Counted from the first letter of the stretch, positions 17,435-25,637 are shown. The stretch is DNA of 64,000 nt from Cohnella sp. GbtcB17 (GCF_019091135.1 NZ_JAGXJW010000035.1:22469-86468), one strand, 5' to 3'. Notes: a model not told the origin generated them from the letters alone. Program-made: numbers and translations.

Positions 17435-19228
17435 TCAGAATCCCCAGCTCGGCAGCCAGCGGATGCCGAAGTTCATCCACTCCCGGCTGATGGTCATGCC
17501 GGTCAGCACCGGATAGAACCAAACGAACAGGACGGCGGCGCCGGCAATGACGAGCGCGGTGAACGTCCTGCCGTAGTACCAGCGCTGCTCCAGCCAGCGA
17601 AGCATCCACACAATGGACAGAATCAGCAGCGGCACCATCGGGAAGTAATGGTACAGGAACGTTATGCTGCGCGGCGACACCATCCACGGGACGTAAAACG
17701 ACAAATACATGACCGCGATCGTCAACACAATCTTGTCCCTGTTGCGTGCGCCCAGCCACCAGGACAGCAGCATGGCCGCAAGGCCGCCCCACCAGACGAG
17801 CGGATTGCCGATGGCGGCGATGCTCTGCGCATCCCCCTTCGCCAGGTCCTTGCCGCCGTAGTACCAGACCGGTCGAAGCATTTCGGGCCACGTATACCAT
17901 TTGGACGAGTACGGGTGCTTCTCCTTGACGCCTTTATGATAATTGTAAATGTCCTTCTGGTAACGAGGCAGATCCTTCAGGCCGTCGTCCGCTTTGGTCG
18001 CCTTTTCGTAAGGAATGTACGAAGCCGCATAAATTCCCGCAGGCACCGCCACGAACAGGATCAAGCAAGACAGCAGCGTGAGCGTCAGCTTCTTGAAGTA
18101 GGCGCTGCCGTATTCCCACCGGGACTCTCTCCAGCGTCTGTAGAGCGCCAGAAACAGCAGGACGGCCAGGCCTGCGCCGCCGTACATATAGTTCCATTTG
18201 ACCGCGGAAGCGCAGCCGAAAAAAATCCCGGACAGCGCCAGGTAGCCGAAGCTTCGCCCGAAGCCCCCGCTCTCCCATTTTTTCTCTCCGTACTTGTACA
18301 TAAACGTGTACATCAAAATCGTGAAGGTCACGCCGAAAATGTCGACGTTGGCCATGCGCGAATGGACGAGATGGAAGCCCTCCAGCACGAGCAGCAAAGC
18401 CGCGATGAACGCGTAGCGCGTGCTGCGGAACATCGCTCTGGCCGCCGCGTAGAACACGGGCACCATCAATGTGCCGCACACCGCGGCCATGAATCTCCAG
18501 CCGTACGGCGTCATATCGAACAGACGGATGCCGAACGTGAGCAGCCACTTGCCGAGCGGCGGATGCGTCCATTCGTAAGGCTGGATCTCATGGATGAATT
18601 CGTAGGCGGTGCGCCCGTGTTAAATCTCGTCGAAATGCATGCTGTTGCGGTAGCCCGGCCGATACGGCGCTTCGTCCTGCTCGTCGAATACCTGCTCGCC
18701 GCCGCCTGCGGAAGTCTCTCCCTTGGCGCCGGCGGGCGCGATGCCGGCGATGGCGATCCGCGCTTTTGTACCCGCCTCGAAAAAGCCGGCCTCGTAGAGG
18801 CTGTACCCGGTGCGCTTGGCCGTAAACTTCATGTACCGCGCGCTGGCCGGCTTGTCCTCTGCCATCCAGGTGAATACACGCCCCGTCTTGTGTTCGACCG
18901 TCAGATACGGCGACCAGTTCACGCCGTCGGCCGACGATTCGATCTGCGTCTCGCCCGCGGCTCCAGGCCCCTCGTACAGGCTAATGCGGCCGACCTGGCG
19001 CAGCTCGCCGAAGTCGGCGACGAAGCCTTCGCCAGATACGTCGGGCCGCCAGAACGTCTGCGGCGCATGCCGGTTGCCCAGATCGTGGAGCGACAGCCAG
19101 GCCGAGACGAGCATGAGAATCCCGATCAAAATAAAATCGATCCGGCTCCAAGGTCTTCTGCTCCGCTCCGATTCGCTGCGGCTCCAGCCGTACGAAGACA
19201 GGCTACCGCCGTATTCTTGTGATTCCAT
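17435..19228 (-). pseudogene. PMT-like phospholipid carrier-dependent glycosyltransferase interrupted by an in-frame TAA
   Basis: A single 597-codon frame, broken only by TAA at 18620-18622. The flanks read HFDEI, stop, HGRTAYEF; in protein O-mannosyltransferase relatives this place is HFDEIYHARTAYEF, so the stop replaces one Tyr codon (TAC/TAT to TAA). The Asp-Glu of the PMT active-site loop lies just before it. Upstream are one membrane helix and a discoidin-like (F5/8 type C) sandwich inserted in the first outer loop (about residues 50-140). Downstream are many membrane helices and conserved EWTHPPLGKW. It normally transfers sugars from a polyprenyl carrier to secreted proteins. It may be a pseudogene, a base-call error or a readthrough site. 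The downstream part could restart at the ATG at 18514. Confidence 0.85.
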
Positions 19229-19300
19229 GAACGTCCTCGCCCTCTTTGATCATCTGCTACCTATTGTAGTCTAAAGCACGCCCTGCGGAAAGTCCGCTTT

Positions 19301-19326
19301 GATTCAGCACCTACCCCCTAGGGTAA
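19301..19326 (+). promoter_or_regulatory. sigma-B-type promoter of the ytxH-like gene
   Basis: GATTCA, 14-base spacer, GGGTAA, close to the sigma-B consensus GTTTAA-N12-15-GGGTAT. It lies 67 bp before the start codon of the YtxH-domain gene. Confidence 0.6.
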
Positions 19327-19392
19327 AAATAGCTCAAGCAGGACGTTAACACTTATAACAAAATGGCACAGCCATTACAAGGAGGAATTCAC

Positions 19393-19704
19393 ATGGCAGG
19401 AATGGTAAAGGGTGTTGTTATCGGCGGCGTAGTAGGCGCGGCAGCAGCGCTGCTGCTGGCTCCGAAACCGGGACGCGAGACGCGTCAGGATCTGATGAAC
19501 GCCTACAGCAAATCGATGGATAAGTCGAAGGAATGGGTTTCCACCGCGGGAACCAAAACGCAAGAGTTGGCCTCCAAAGTCGGCCAACAAGCTTCGGATA
19601 TGATCGGCCAGACCAAATCGGCATTGTCCAGCGCGAAGGACGGCATGAACGGCGCCAAGGACGAGATCACCGGCTCCCTTCAGGAATCGACGAAGCCGAA
19701 CTGA
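19393..19704 (+). CDS. YtxH domain-containing general stress protein
   Basis: A 103-residue protein. The glycine/alanine-rich N-terminal membrane helix VKGVVIGGVVGAAAALLLAPKPGRETR is the YtxH hallmark. The rest is a hydrophilic helix with Lys/Ser/Ala-rich repeats (TKTQELASKVGQQASDMIGQTKSALSSAK), amphipathic and apolipophorin- or LEA-like. The ATG at 19393 follows AAGGAGG; an earlier in-frame ATG at 19363 precedes this site. B. subtilis relatives are sigma-B-controlled stress proteins, and a matching promoter lies at 19301. A terminator follows at 19713. Molecular role unknown. Confidence 0.88.
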   Translation: MAGMVKGVVIGGVVGAAAALLLAPKPGRETRQDLMNAYSKSMDKSKEWVSTAGTKTQELASKVGQQASDMIGQTKSALSSAKDGMNGAKDEITGSLQESTKPN

Positions 19705-19712
19705 ATAACCTC

Positions 19713-19750
19713 CAAAAGCCAACCCTGAGCTTGCTCGGGATTGGCTTTTG
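19713..19750 (+). terminator. intrinsic terminator after the ytxH-like gene
   Basis: CAAAAGCCAACCC pairs with GGGATTGGCTTTTG around a 12-base loop with one bulged base. A gene starts 33 bp later, so it may also act as a partial terminator. Confidence 0.7.
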
Positions 19751-19782
19751 TCTGTGCGAATTTCTGAAGAGGAGCGATTAAG

Positions 19783-20067
19783 ATGACTGAATCCAAACAG
19801 CCCGACGTTCGGGAGGACGTCGCCGAAGGCGTGGCCGCTCAGCCTGATGCGGCGATCGATCGCGCGAATGCCGATTATCGCTCAGAAGAAGACAGCCGGC
19901 CCTCCGGCCCGATCGAGACCCGCTCCGTCGACGAGGCGATGAACGGCTCGATGGTGCAGGACTTCGACGATCTGAAGCGTCTTGGCCGCGATATGGAGCG
20001 CGTCAAGACAGGCAGCGAGCTGAGCGAGGAAGGACTTGTGAGCGACCCGATCCAGGAGAAGGCCTGA
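19783..20067 (+). CDS. small acidic hydrophilic protein, hypothetical
   Basis: A 94-residue protein with no hydrophobic segment and no cysteine, rich in Asp, Glu, Ser and Arg. It is probably disordered at the N-terminus, with a helical stretch (residues about 60-80, DFDDLKRLGRDMERVK). The ATG follows AGAGGAG at about 8 bases. I recognise no domain. It lies 78 bp after the ytxH-like stress gene and may be read with it past the partial terminator. Array E follows its stop. Confidence 0.6.
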   Translation: MTESKQPDVREDVAEGVAAQPDAAIDRANADYRSEEDSRPSGPIETRSVDEAMNGSMVQDFDDLKRLGRDMERVKTGSELSEEGLVSDPIQEKA

Positions 20068-20074
20068 GGCTGAG

Positions 20075-20275
20075 GCGTTATGAGCCCGCTCCTGGACTCA
20101 GGAGCCGTTATTCTTGATCCAGCCGACATCATGGGCCTCTTGCGGACTCAGGCGCCGCTATTGCGCAATAGTGGGCTTCTTTTAGTCTGGATTCGGTTGA
20201 ATAACGTCCACCCAGTCCGTTACGATCGTCTCGGGACCGGTTTTTACGAAAATAGCGACTCCTGAGTCCGGTGCC
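20075..20275. repeat. array E: imperfect 50-bp intergenic repeats with one inverted copy
   Basis: GGACTCAGGAGCCGTTATT starts at 20094 and GGACTCAGGCGCCGCTATT at 20144, exactly 50 bp apart. A third diverged copy surrounds 20190, and an inverted copy (GACTCCTGAGTCCGG) lies near 20256. The first two units also share TGAGCCC/TGGGCCT starts. It lies between the acidic protein gene and the terminator of the minus-strand gene. No gene of the nuclease/wHTH family is adjacent. Confidence 0.7.
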
Positions 20276-20306
20276 CGGTGTCCTCTGCCTAACTTGCCAT
20301 CCATTG

Positions 20307-20330
20307 AAAAAAGGGCCTCCGAAGAGGCCC
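20307..20330 (-). terminator. intrinsic terminator of the sigB-downstream gene
   Basis: Minus strand: GGGCCTC, TTCG loop, GAGGCCC, then six T. A textbook terminator 23 bp after the stop of the gene at 20353-20703; probably the end of the sigB operon. Confidence 0.92.
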
Positions 20331-20352
20331 CTCATTTATGTTGCAACCGGTT

Positions 20353-20703
20353 TCAACCTGTTTGCTGTATGCCGTGCTTGATGGCTTCGCGATTGAGAAG
20401 CGACTTCAGATCGGAGGCGTCGAGTTCCTGACTGAGCAGCGACACGACATCGATGGAAGGTACGCCGTCTCTGACGAACTCCCCACCGGAGAGATGGTAG
20501 CCGAATTCCCTCGCAATGGTATACGACTGGCAGAGTTGATCCGCCGCGTGTACAGCCTCTTGCTCGGATGCATATTCGGCTAACCGGTTGCCGTTGCCAA
20601 GTGGCGTTTTGCGGGATTGGATGCTAAGGGTATGGGCCTCGTCTTTTTGCCTGACTACAATGTCGCACTCGAAGCATTCGATTCGATATTTAACCGTCAT
20701 CAT
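20353..20703 (-). CDS. hypothetical protein downstream of sigB
   Basis: About 116 residues starting MMTVKYRIECFECDIVV, alpha/beta in character, with two early cysteines (CFEC) that could bind metal or be a redox pair. There is no membrane segment. A GTG two codons upstream is an alternative start; the ribosome site GGCGGTGG is modest. It lies about 86 bp after sigB on the same strand and ends at a strong terminator, so it is probably the last gene of the rsbV-rsbW-sigB transcript. It occupies the place that rsbX has in B. subtilis but does not look like that PP2C phosphatase. Confidence 0.6.
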   Translation of the reverse strand: MMTVKYRIECFECDIVVRQKDEAHTLSIQSRKTPLGNGNRLAEYASEQEAVHAADQLCQSYTIAREFGYHLSGGEFVRDGVPSIDVVSLLSQELDASDLKSLLNREAIKHGIQQTG

Positions 20704-20789
20704 GTCCACCGCCTTCGGCGAAGTGAATGGTGTAGCTTACCGATTATTACCCGGCGGCAGGACGGTAGAAACAGTTGATCGAATTGGAA

Positions 20790-21572
20790 TTAATCGGAAT
20801 CCTCGTCGTCGTCGGGTTCGGTCAGCCAGCCCTTCAGCTTCTCGATGGCGCGCCGTTGGATGCGGGAGATGCTCATCTGTGACACCTGCAGGCGGTCGGC
20901 GGCGCTGCGCTGGGACAGCCCTTCTTCGTACAGGAGCAAGAGCACCTGACGTTCTTCGGGCTTCAGCTTCATCATCGCTTCCTGCAGATCGATGCGGCGG
21001 TCGACGCCGGCAAAGTCGTCGGCGGTCGAGCCGATCAGTTCACCGAGCGTAGCGGTGTTTTCTTCCTGCGATACCGGCGTATCGAGCGAGACGTAGTGAT
21101 GCAGCTCGCGTCCGGCCAGCACCTCGAGCGTATCCTCGACGCTCATCTCCAGGAATTCGGCGATCTCCTCGACGCTCGGGGAGCGTTCGAGGCGTACGGT
21201 CATCTCGTCGATCGCCTGCTGCACGACGAGACCCTTCTCTTTGATCCGTCGCGGCACTTGAATGTACCACGACTTGTCGCGGAGGTAATTTTTCATCTGG
21301 CCGACGATGCTCTTCATCGCATACGGCTCGAACGGCATGCCCAGATCGGGATCGAACTGCTTAAGCAGCCGGAAAAGCGTCATGCGGCCGACCTGGAACA
21401 AATCTTCCTGCAGGCTCAGATGGCTGCGCGACATTTTGTGCGCGGCCATGCGAACGAGCGGCTCGTAGTGCCGAATGAGCTCCTCGGCCAGCTCGTTGCG
21501 CAGCGTTTTCTGGTATTCCAGAAGCTTCAAGATCGCGTCGTCGGGCAGACGGGCGCTCGATTGAAGGCTCAT
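20790..21572 (-). CDS. sigB: RNA polymerase sigma factor SigB
   Basis: A 260-residue group-3 sigma factor of the SigB/SigF/SigG family. Region 2 is at about residues 25-100 (LVRMAAHKM, QEDLFQVGRMTLFRLLKQFD, FEPYAMKSIVGQMKNYLRDK), region 3 follows, and region 4 ends with a helix-turn-helix (EEGLSQRSAADRLQVSQMSISRIQRRAIEKL). It directs the general stress regulon. It overlaps the end of rsbW as ATGA, so its synthesis is coupled to that of its anti-sigma factor. The six GTTT-like/GGGTA promoters nearby fit its specificity. The acidic tail ends in DDDEDSD. Confidence 0.95.
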   Translation of the reverse strand: MSLQSSARLPDDAILKLLEYQKTLRNELAEELIRHYEPLVRMAAHKMSRSHLSLQEDLFQVGRMTLFRLLKQFDPDLGMPFEPYAMKSIVGQMKNYLRDKSWYIQVPRRIKEKGLVVQQAIDEMTVRLERSPSVEEIAEFLEMSVEDTLEVLAGRELHHYVSLDTPVSQEENTATLGELIGSTADDFAGVDRRIDLQEAMMKLKPEERQVLLLLYEEGLSQRSAADRLQVSQMSISRIQRRAIEKLKGWLTEPDDDEDSD

Positions 21573-22012
21573 ACCGTTTCTTGCGCCAGCCGCCGTTTAG
21601 TGAGGATGACGCTCGTGCCTTGATTGCTTCGAATCTCCACTTCGTCCATCAACGCTTGCATCAAGTAAAGTCCCAATCCGCCCGACTGGATTTCATCGAT
21701 GGACTTACCGTGCAAGGTGGACGTGGACCGATCGGTCACCTGTTCGAAGCTGACGCCCGAATCGCTCACCGCGATCTGGAGACGGTCTTCGTTCATGATG
21801 GTGAAGGACACCTCGATATGGCCCGGTTGAGAATGATCATAGGCATGCAAAACGGCGTTGTTACATGCTTCCGAGACGGCAACCTTCATATCTTCGATCT
21901 CTTCGAAAGAAAATTTCATCTTGGCGGCTATGCCGTACAAGGTCAAGCGGATAATGTCAACGAACTCGGCTTTGGCGGGTACCGTCAGCGTCACTGTCCC
22001 ATCGTTTCTCAT
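21569..22012 (-). CDS. rsbW: serine kinase / anti-sigma-B factor RsbW
   Basis: About 147 residues of the GHKL ATPase fold. The N-box reads EEIEDMKVAVSEACNNAVLHAY (residues about 35-57), then AVSDSGVSF (G1 box) and GGLGLYLMQALMDEV (G2). RsbW binds SigB and also phosphorylates RsbV. The ATG at 22012 gives MRNDGTVTLTVPAKAEFVDIIRL, which lines up with B. subtilis RsbW; a longer frame from 22066 would overlap rsbV by a few codons and add 18 residues. The end overlaps the sigB start by ATGA. Confidence 0.94.
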   Translation of the reverse strand: MRNDGTVTLTVPAKAEFVDIIRLTLYGIAAKMKFSFEEIEDMKVAVSEACNNAVLHAYDHSQPGHIEVSFTIMNEDRLQIAVSDSGVSFEQVTDRSTSTLHGKSIDEIQSGGLGLYLMQALMDEVEIRSNQGTSVILTKRRLAQETV

Positions 22013-22058
22013 CGTTGTTTCGTCCTCGTTCCCTTCGGAATGTAAGTGCTCGCTCGCA

Positions 22059-22385
22059 TTAAGCATTTGGAGAAGCGGCCAAGAACGGGGTGATCCCCGT
22101 CATATCGAATAGTTTTTGAATCGTCGAAGGCACTTCTTCTACTCCGAACGGGGCGTTGCGAGCATGACGGGCCTTCACGATGCTGATCAGAATGCCGATG
22201 CCGGTGCTGTCGATGTATTTGAGGTCTCGAAGATTAAGTACGAGCTTGCGGTCGGACAATTCCATCAGGGGCTCCATCACGGAGCGCATCTGCGAAGCGA
22301 CCTCGAGATCGAGCTCGCCTGCGATCCGCACGACGGTCAAGCCGTCCAGATTTTCGGTTTGAAATGTCAATTTTTCGCTTTGCAT
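22059..22385 (-). CDS. rsbV: anti-anti-sigma factor RsbV
   Basis: About 108 residues, STAS domain. The phosphorylatable Ser lies in DLKYIDSTGIGIL, with the preceding KLVLNLRDL strand. Unphosphorylated RsbV captures RsbW and frees SigB; RsbW phosphorylates it, and a PP2C phosphatase reverses this. I chose the ATG at 22385 with AAAGGGG before it; an ATG at 22409 gives eight more residues. First gene of rsbV-rsbW-sigB, with a sigma-B-type promoter 33 bp upstream, so the operon is probably self-activating as in Bacillus. Confidence 0.94.
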   Translation of the reverse strand: MQSEKLTFQTENLDGLTVVRIAGELDLEVASQMRSVMEPLMELSDRKLVLNLRDLKYIDSTGIGILISIVKARHARNAPFGVEEVPSTIQKLFDMTGITPFLAASPNA

Positions 22386-22417
22386 ACGAAACCCCTTTCC
22401 GTTATTCATAGATTTTA

Positions 22418-22444
22418 TTACCCCTCGCCCTTGTCTGTTGAAAC
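22418..22444 (-). promoter_or_regulatory. sigma-B-type promoter of rsbV-rsbW-sigB
   Basis: Minus strand: GTTTCA (22444-22439), 15-base spacer, GGGTAA (22423-22418). It lies 33 bp before the rsbV start and fits autoregulation of the operon. Confidence 0.75.
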
Positions 22445-22469
22445 AGCCCTAAACCTGGAAAACGCCTTT

Positions 22470-22495
22470 GTTTTGGGCAGTCTGCGGTCGGGTAA
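22470..22495 (+). promoter_or_regulatory. sigma-B-type promoter of the 51-residue membrane protein gene
   Basis: Plus strand: GTTTTG (22470-22475), 14-base spacer, GGGTAA (22490-22495). It is divergent from the rsbV promoter, 26 bp away, and 48 bp before the small gene at 22543. Confidence 0.65.
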
Positions 22496-22542
22496 AGAAG
22501 CATATCCCAGCTCAGGATAAAAAATACGCGAAGGAGCTGAAC

Positions 22543-22698
22543 ATGATGAACAAGGACGTCGACATCGAAAGGCACGAGGTGCAGGAAAAGTCGGATTCCA
22601 GCATGGTTTGGTCGACCTTCATCAAGTATGCCGCATATTTGATCATTTTTTTCGGCGTACTGTACTTGATTATCTACTACCTGCTGCCGCTCGTCTAA
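22543..22698 (+). CDS. 51-residue single-pass membrane protein, probable stress gene
   Basis: A small protein with a charged N-terminal half (MMNKDVDIERHEVQEKSDSS) and one membrane helix (about residues 25-50, FIKYAAYLIIFFGVLYLIIYYLLPLV). The ATG at 22543 follows GAAGGAG. It diverges from rsbV, and its own sigma-B-type promoter lies 48 bp upstream, which makes membership of the general stress regulon likely. I recognise no named family. A longer frame starting at 22468 would run through the promoter and is not credible. Confidence 0.72.
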   Translation: MMNKDVDIERHEVQEKSDSSMVWSTFIKYAAYLIIFFGVLYLIIYYLLPLV

Positions 22699-22752
22699 CG
22701 AACGTCTCTTTAGGATATACTTGGACGAATCCCATCTGACGGAGGCGTTCGA

Positions 22753-23982
22753 TTGCACCCGCTATATTACGGTTCTTTGCTCTGGCTCGCCGGCGGCGGC
22801 GAGCCTCCCCGTTATCCGTCCCTATCCGGCCGATCCGCGCGGTGCGACGTGTTGATCGTCGGCGGCGGCTTGACCGGTACGTTGACGGCCGACGCATTGA
22901 CTGCGGCAGGCCTCTCCGTCGTTCTGATCGACGAAGGACGAATCGGCGGAGGCAGTTCCGCCGCCAGCACCGGGTTGCTTCAATACTCCAATGATATCAT
23001 GCTGTCCGACCTCTTGTCCCGCATAGGCGAGGAACGTGCCGCTCATTTTTACCGGGCCTGCAAAAACGCCGTGGAACGGCTGGGCCAGCTTGCGGAGACG
23101 CTCCCGGACGACGTGGCGTTCAAACGCCGCAGCAGCCTTTACTTTGCCAGCTCCGAAGCTGACGTGCCCAAGCTCAAGACGGAATACGAAGCACTTCGCG
23201 CCAGGGGCTTCAGCGTCGATTGGCTGGAGCAGGCTGACTTTCGCGCGATTTTCCCTTTCGCCAAACCCGCGGCTCTTGTGACGAACGGCGACGGCGAACT
23301 GAATCCGTACCGCCTGTCCGTCAGACTCGCCGAACGAGCCGCGGAAAAAGGAGCCCGCATCCACGAAAATACGTCCCTGAAGTCCGTCGAAGGACCGAAG
23401 GGCGATTTGGCGTGTCATACCTCGCACGGTACGGTGCGCGCTTCGTCCGTCATCTACGCGGTCGGCTACCGTCCCGAGATCGCCGGCCTCGGCCATCTCG
23501 CTATCAAGTATGCCCGCACCAGTGCTATCGCGACGCGAGTCGTACCGTCGCTCGCCGATTGGCACCAAAGATGGCTGCTGTGGGAAACGGCAAGGCCTTA
23601 TTTGTATGCCCGGACGACGCGGGACGGCCGCGTCGTGATCGGCGGCTTCGATGAAAATATTCGCGAACCGATAGCGGACCGGAGCGCCTTGAACAAGCAG
23701 GCGAACCGGCTCCTCGCGGAAGCCCGCAAGCTGTTTCCCGAATTGTCGCTGGAAACGGAGTACGCCTGGAATGCCGCCTTTTGCGAATCTGAGGACGATC
23801 TGCCTTTGATCGGCGAAGATCCGGAGCGTCCAGGGCGATATGTAGCGCTTGGGTACGGCGGCAACGGAGCGGTGTACAGTATGCTAGCAAGCGGCATACT
23901 GACGGAGGCGCTTCAAGGCAAGACCAGCATGCTGGCCGAGCTCGTCGGACTCCGCAGTCGAAGAACCGGCCTGCCGCAGTAG
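22753..23982 (+). CDS. FAD-dependent oxidoreductase, DAO family
   Basis: A 409-residue protein starting at TTG 22753 after GACGGAGG. The FAD-binding Rossmann motif is VLIVGGGLTGTLTADALTAAG (about residue 34), followed by GGGSSAASTGLLQYSND, the substrate-side pattern of DAO-family amine oxidases. A C-terminal GYGGNGAVYSMLASGI closes the FAD site. Some Bacillus relatives carry a Rieske domain at the C-terminus; this one lacks it. It should oxidise an amine or amino acid, substrate unknown. A terminator overlaps its stop. Confidence 0.88.
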   Translation: MHPLYYGSLLWLAGGGEPPRYPSLSGRSARCDVLIVGGGLTGTLTADALTAAGLSVVLIDEGRIGGGSSAASTGLLQYSNDIMLSDLLSRIGEERAAHFYRACKNAVERLGQLAETLPDDVAFKRRSSLYFASSEADVPKLKTEYEALRARGFSVDWLEQADFRAIFPFAKPAALVTNGDGELNPYRLSVRLAERAAEKGARIHENTSLKSVEGPKGDLACHTSHGTVRASSVIYAVGYRPEIAGLGHLAIKYARTSAIATRVVPSLADWHQRWLLWETARPYLYARTTRDGRVVIGGFDENIREPIADRSALNKQANRLLAEARKLFPELSLETEYAWNAAFCESEDDLPLIGEDPERPGRYVALGYGGNGAVYSMLASGILTEALQGKTSMLAELVGLRSRRTGLPQ

Positions 23983-24003
23983 CAGAAGACCGGTTCTTTT
24001 TTT
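23961..24003 (+). terminator. intrinsic terminator overlapping the oxidoreductase stop
   Basis: AAGAACCGG (23961-23969) pairs with CCGGTTCTT (23990-23998), followed by T-run to 24003. The stop codon lies in the loop. Confidence 0.88.
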
Positions 24004-24019
24004 GCGACGACCCTCGCCG

Positions 24020-24574
24020 TCAGTTAAGTACTTCGACAGCTCCCGCCTGGCTTAGCAGGCTGCCCGCCTGATCGTCGGGACGATCGTCGACGACGACAAG
24101 ATAGCGGCCGCCGTTGACTTCGTCGGCCAGTCTTCCCGCATCGCCGTCCGGCAGGCCCAGATCGGCCAGCACGTCGTCCGTATGCAGTCCGTCGCCGTCC
24201 AGGTCCAGCAGGCTGCCGCCCCGCCCGGCCAAGCCGGCCGCAGCCAAGCCCGCAGGCACGACGCCGCCGGCGTAACCGCCGGTGCCGCTAACCCCCGGCG
24301 TCGCCAGGAGGCCGGCCGCCGGAAGCGGGAGCACGCCATCGTCTCCCCACGACGAACCGTCGCCGTCGCGATCGCCGTAGGAACGATCTCTGGCTTCCTG
24401 GATGCCGGTGATGCTCTCGACCTGGATCGCTTCGCTGGCAGTGAGCAGCGGCACGTTTTCCTCGCTCTTGACGATGACGCGCACGCCGTCCTTGTGCGCG
24501 CCGTTCGCGCGAAGCAGCTCCACGGCGTCCAACACGCGTTGCTCGCTTTCAAAAATGCCGATCGTGACTCCCAT
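24020..24574 (-). CDS. general stress protein 17M-like (YflT-type) with Asp/Gly-rich centre
   Basis: About 184 residues. The N-terminal 50 (VTIGIFESEQRVLDAVELLRANGAHKDGVRVIVKSEEN) resemble the heat-induced stress protein YflT/GSP17M fold, and the C-terminus returns to this theme (YLVVVDDRPDDQAGSLLSQAGA). Between them is a glycine/aspartate-rich stretch with EF-hand-like DLDGDGLHTDD and DRDGDGSSWGDD, possibly calcium-binding. I chose the ATG at 24574, eight bases after AAGGAGG; earlier ATGs are at 24580 and 24610. A sigma-B-type promoter lies at 24626-24650. Function unknown. Confidence 0.8.
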   Translation of the reverse strand: MGVTIGIFESEQRVLDAVELLRANGAHKDGVRVIVKSEENVPLLTASEAIQVESITGIQEARDRSYGDRDGDGSSWGDDGVLPLPAAGLLATPGVSGTGGYAGGVVPAGLAAAGLAGRGGSLLDLDGDGLHTDDVLADLGLPDGDAGRLADEVNGGRYLVVVDDRPDDQAGSLLSQAGAVEVLN

Positions 24575-24625
24575 GGCCATTCCCTCCTTGTAGGCGGCAA
24601 ACGAACGCATCGCCTTTTTGTAATT

Positions 24626-24650
24626 TTACCCGAGGGATGGCGCTTTGAAC
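24626..24650 (-). promoter_or_regulatory. sigma-B-type promoter of the 17M-like gene
   Basis: Minus strand: GTTCAA (24650-24645), 13-base spacer, GGGTAA (24631-24626), 51 bp before the start codon. Confidence 0.6.
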
Positions 24651-24676
24651 CGCGCACGCCGCTTCCGCGACGCGCC

Positions 24677-25525
24677 TCAAAGCGGCTTGCGATAGATCCG
24701 GTACTCGTCGTTCCAAGTCTCGTAGCGTCCGGCGAAGCTCGTGAAGGCGACCGATTCCTTGTTGCCGAGAACGAGAAAGCCGCCCGGCGACAAGCTTTCG
24801 TACAACAGCGTATGAACCCGCTCGCGGAGCCCGTTGTCGAAGTAAATCATGACGTTCCGGCAAAAGATGATCTGAAACTCGTTAAACGAGCGATCCGTCA
24901 CCAGATTGTGCTCCGCGAAAACGATTCGTTCGAGGTACTTGGCATGCAGCATCGCTTGTCCGTGATTCGTTTCGTAAAAAGACGCGAAGGGCGCCTTCCC
25001 GCCGGACTGCTCGTAGTTATGCGCGTACAGGGTCATCCGTTCCTGCGAGATCAGGCCTTGTCTGGCGCGCTGCAGACTCGCCTCGCTGATGTCCGTCGCA
25101 TAGATGCGCGAATGATTCAGCATCCCGATCTCATCCAGCAGAATGGCCATGGAGTAGGCTTCCTCGCCGGTCGCGCAGCCCGCGTGCCAGGCGCGAATGA
25201 AGGAAGCCTCCTTCAGGATCGGCATCACCCGCGCTCTAAGAATCTGGAACAAGCCCGGGTCTCTGAACATCTCCGTGACCGGAATGACCAGATCGGACAG
25301 CAGCCGTTCGAACGCGTCGCGATCGTGCAGCACGAGATTTTGCAGCAGGGAAATCGTCCCGAGCTGTTCGATCGAGGCGCGGTGCCATATTCGGCGCCGC
25401 AACGACGGATAGGCATAATTGCGAAAATCGTAGCCGTACCTTTTGAAAAGCGCCTCGAGTAGACTTTCGATTTCGATTTTTTCCAGGCGCTCGTCATAGG
25501 GGCTAATATCTAAAAAATCCGTCAA
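24677..25525 (-). CDS. rsbM: CheR-type methyltransferase, RsbM-like
   Basis: A 282-residue CheR protein. The N-terminal helical domain (about 1-80, with YPSLRRRIWHR and VTEMFRDP) leads into the SAM-binding domain (AWHAGCATGEEAYSMAILL, YATDISEASLQRA, IIFCRNVMIYFD). It should methylate glutamates of a sensor protein. In the B. cereus group RsbM, a CheR protein next to rsbY, methylates the sensor kinase RsbK and tunes sigma-B; the same neighbour pair here supports that role, though it is inference. No chemotaxis genes are near. The TTG at 25525 is the apparent start; its ribosome site is weak. Confidence 0.82.
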   Translation of the reverse strand: MTDFLDISPYDERLEKIEIESLLEALFKRYGYDFRNYAYPSLRRRIWHRASIEQLGTISLLQNLVLHDRDAFERLLSDLVIPVTEMFRDPGLFQILRARVMPILKEASFIRAWHAGCATGEEAYSMAILLDEIGMLNHSRIYATDISEASLQRARQGLISQERMTLYAHNYEQSGGKAPFASFYETNHGQAMLHAKYLERIVFAEHNLVTDRSFNEFQIIFCRNVMIYFDNGLRERVHTLLYESLSPGGFLVLGNKESVAFTSFAGRYETWNDEYRIYRKPL

Positions 25526-25637
25526 TGTAACACCACGCTTTTTATGAATCGCCGTCGTTCACCGTCCTGCCTGCCTTGAGGCTTACGCCTCTTGCGGCTC
25601 GCTATGTAAAAATGTTTGCGACGTCGCTAAACCGCCA

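Noticed and set aside
17408..19222. 604-codon ORF antisense to the PMT-like gene
   Set aside because: Unlike the sense strand it has no recognisable protein pattern; high GC explains the open frame.
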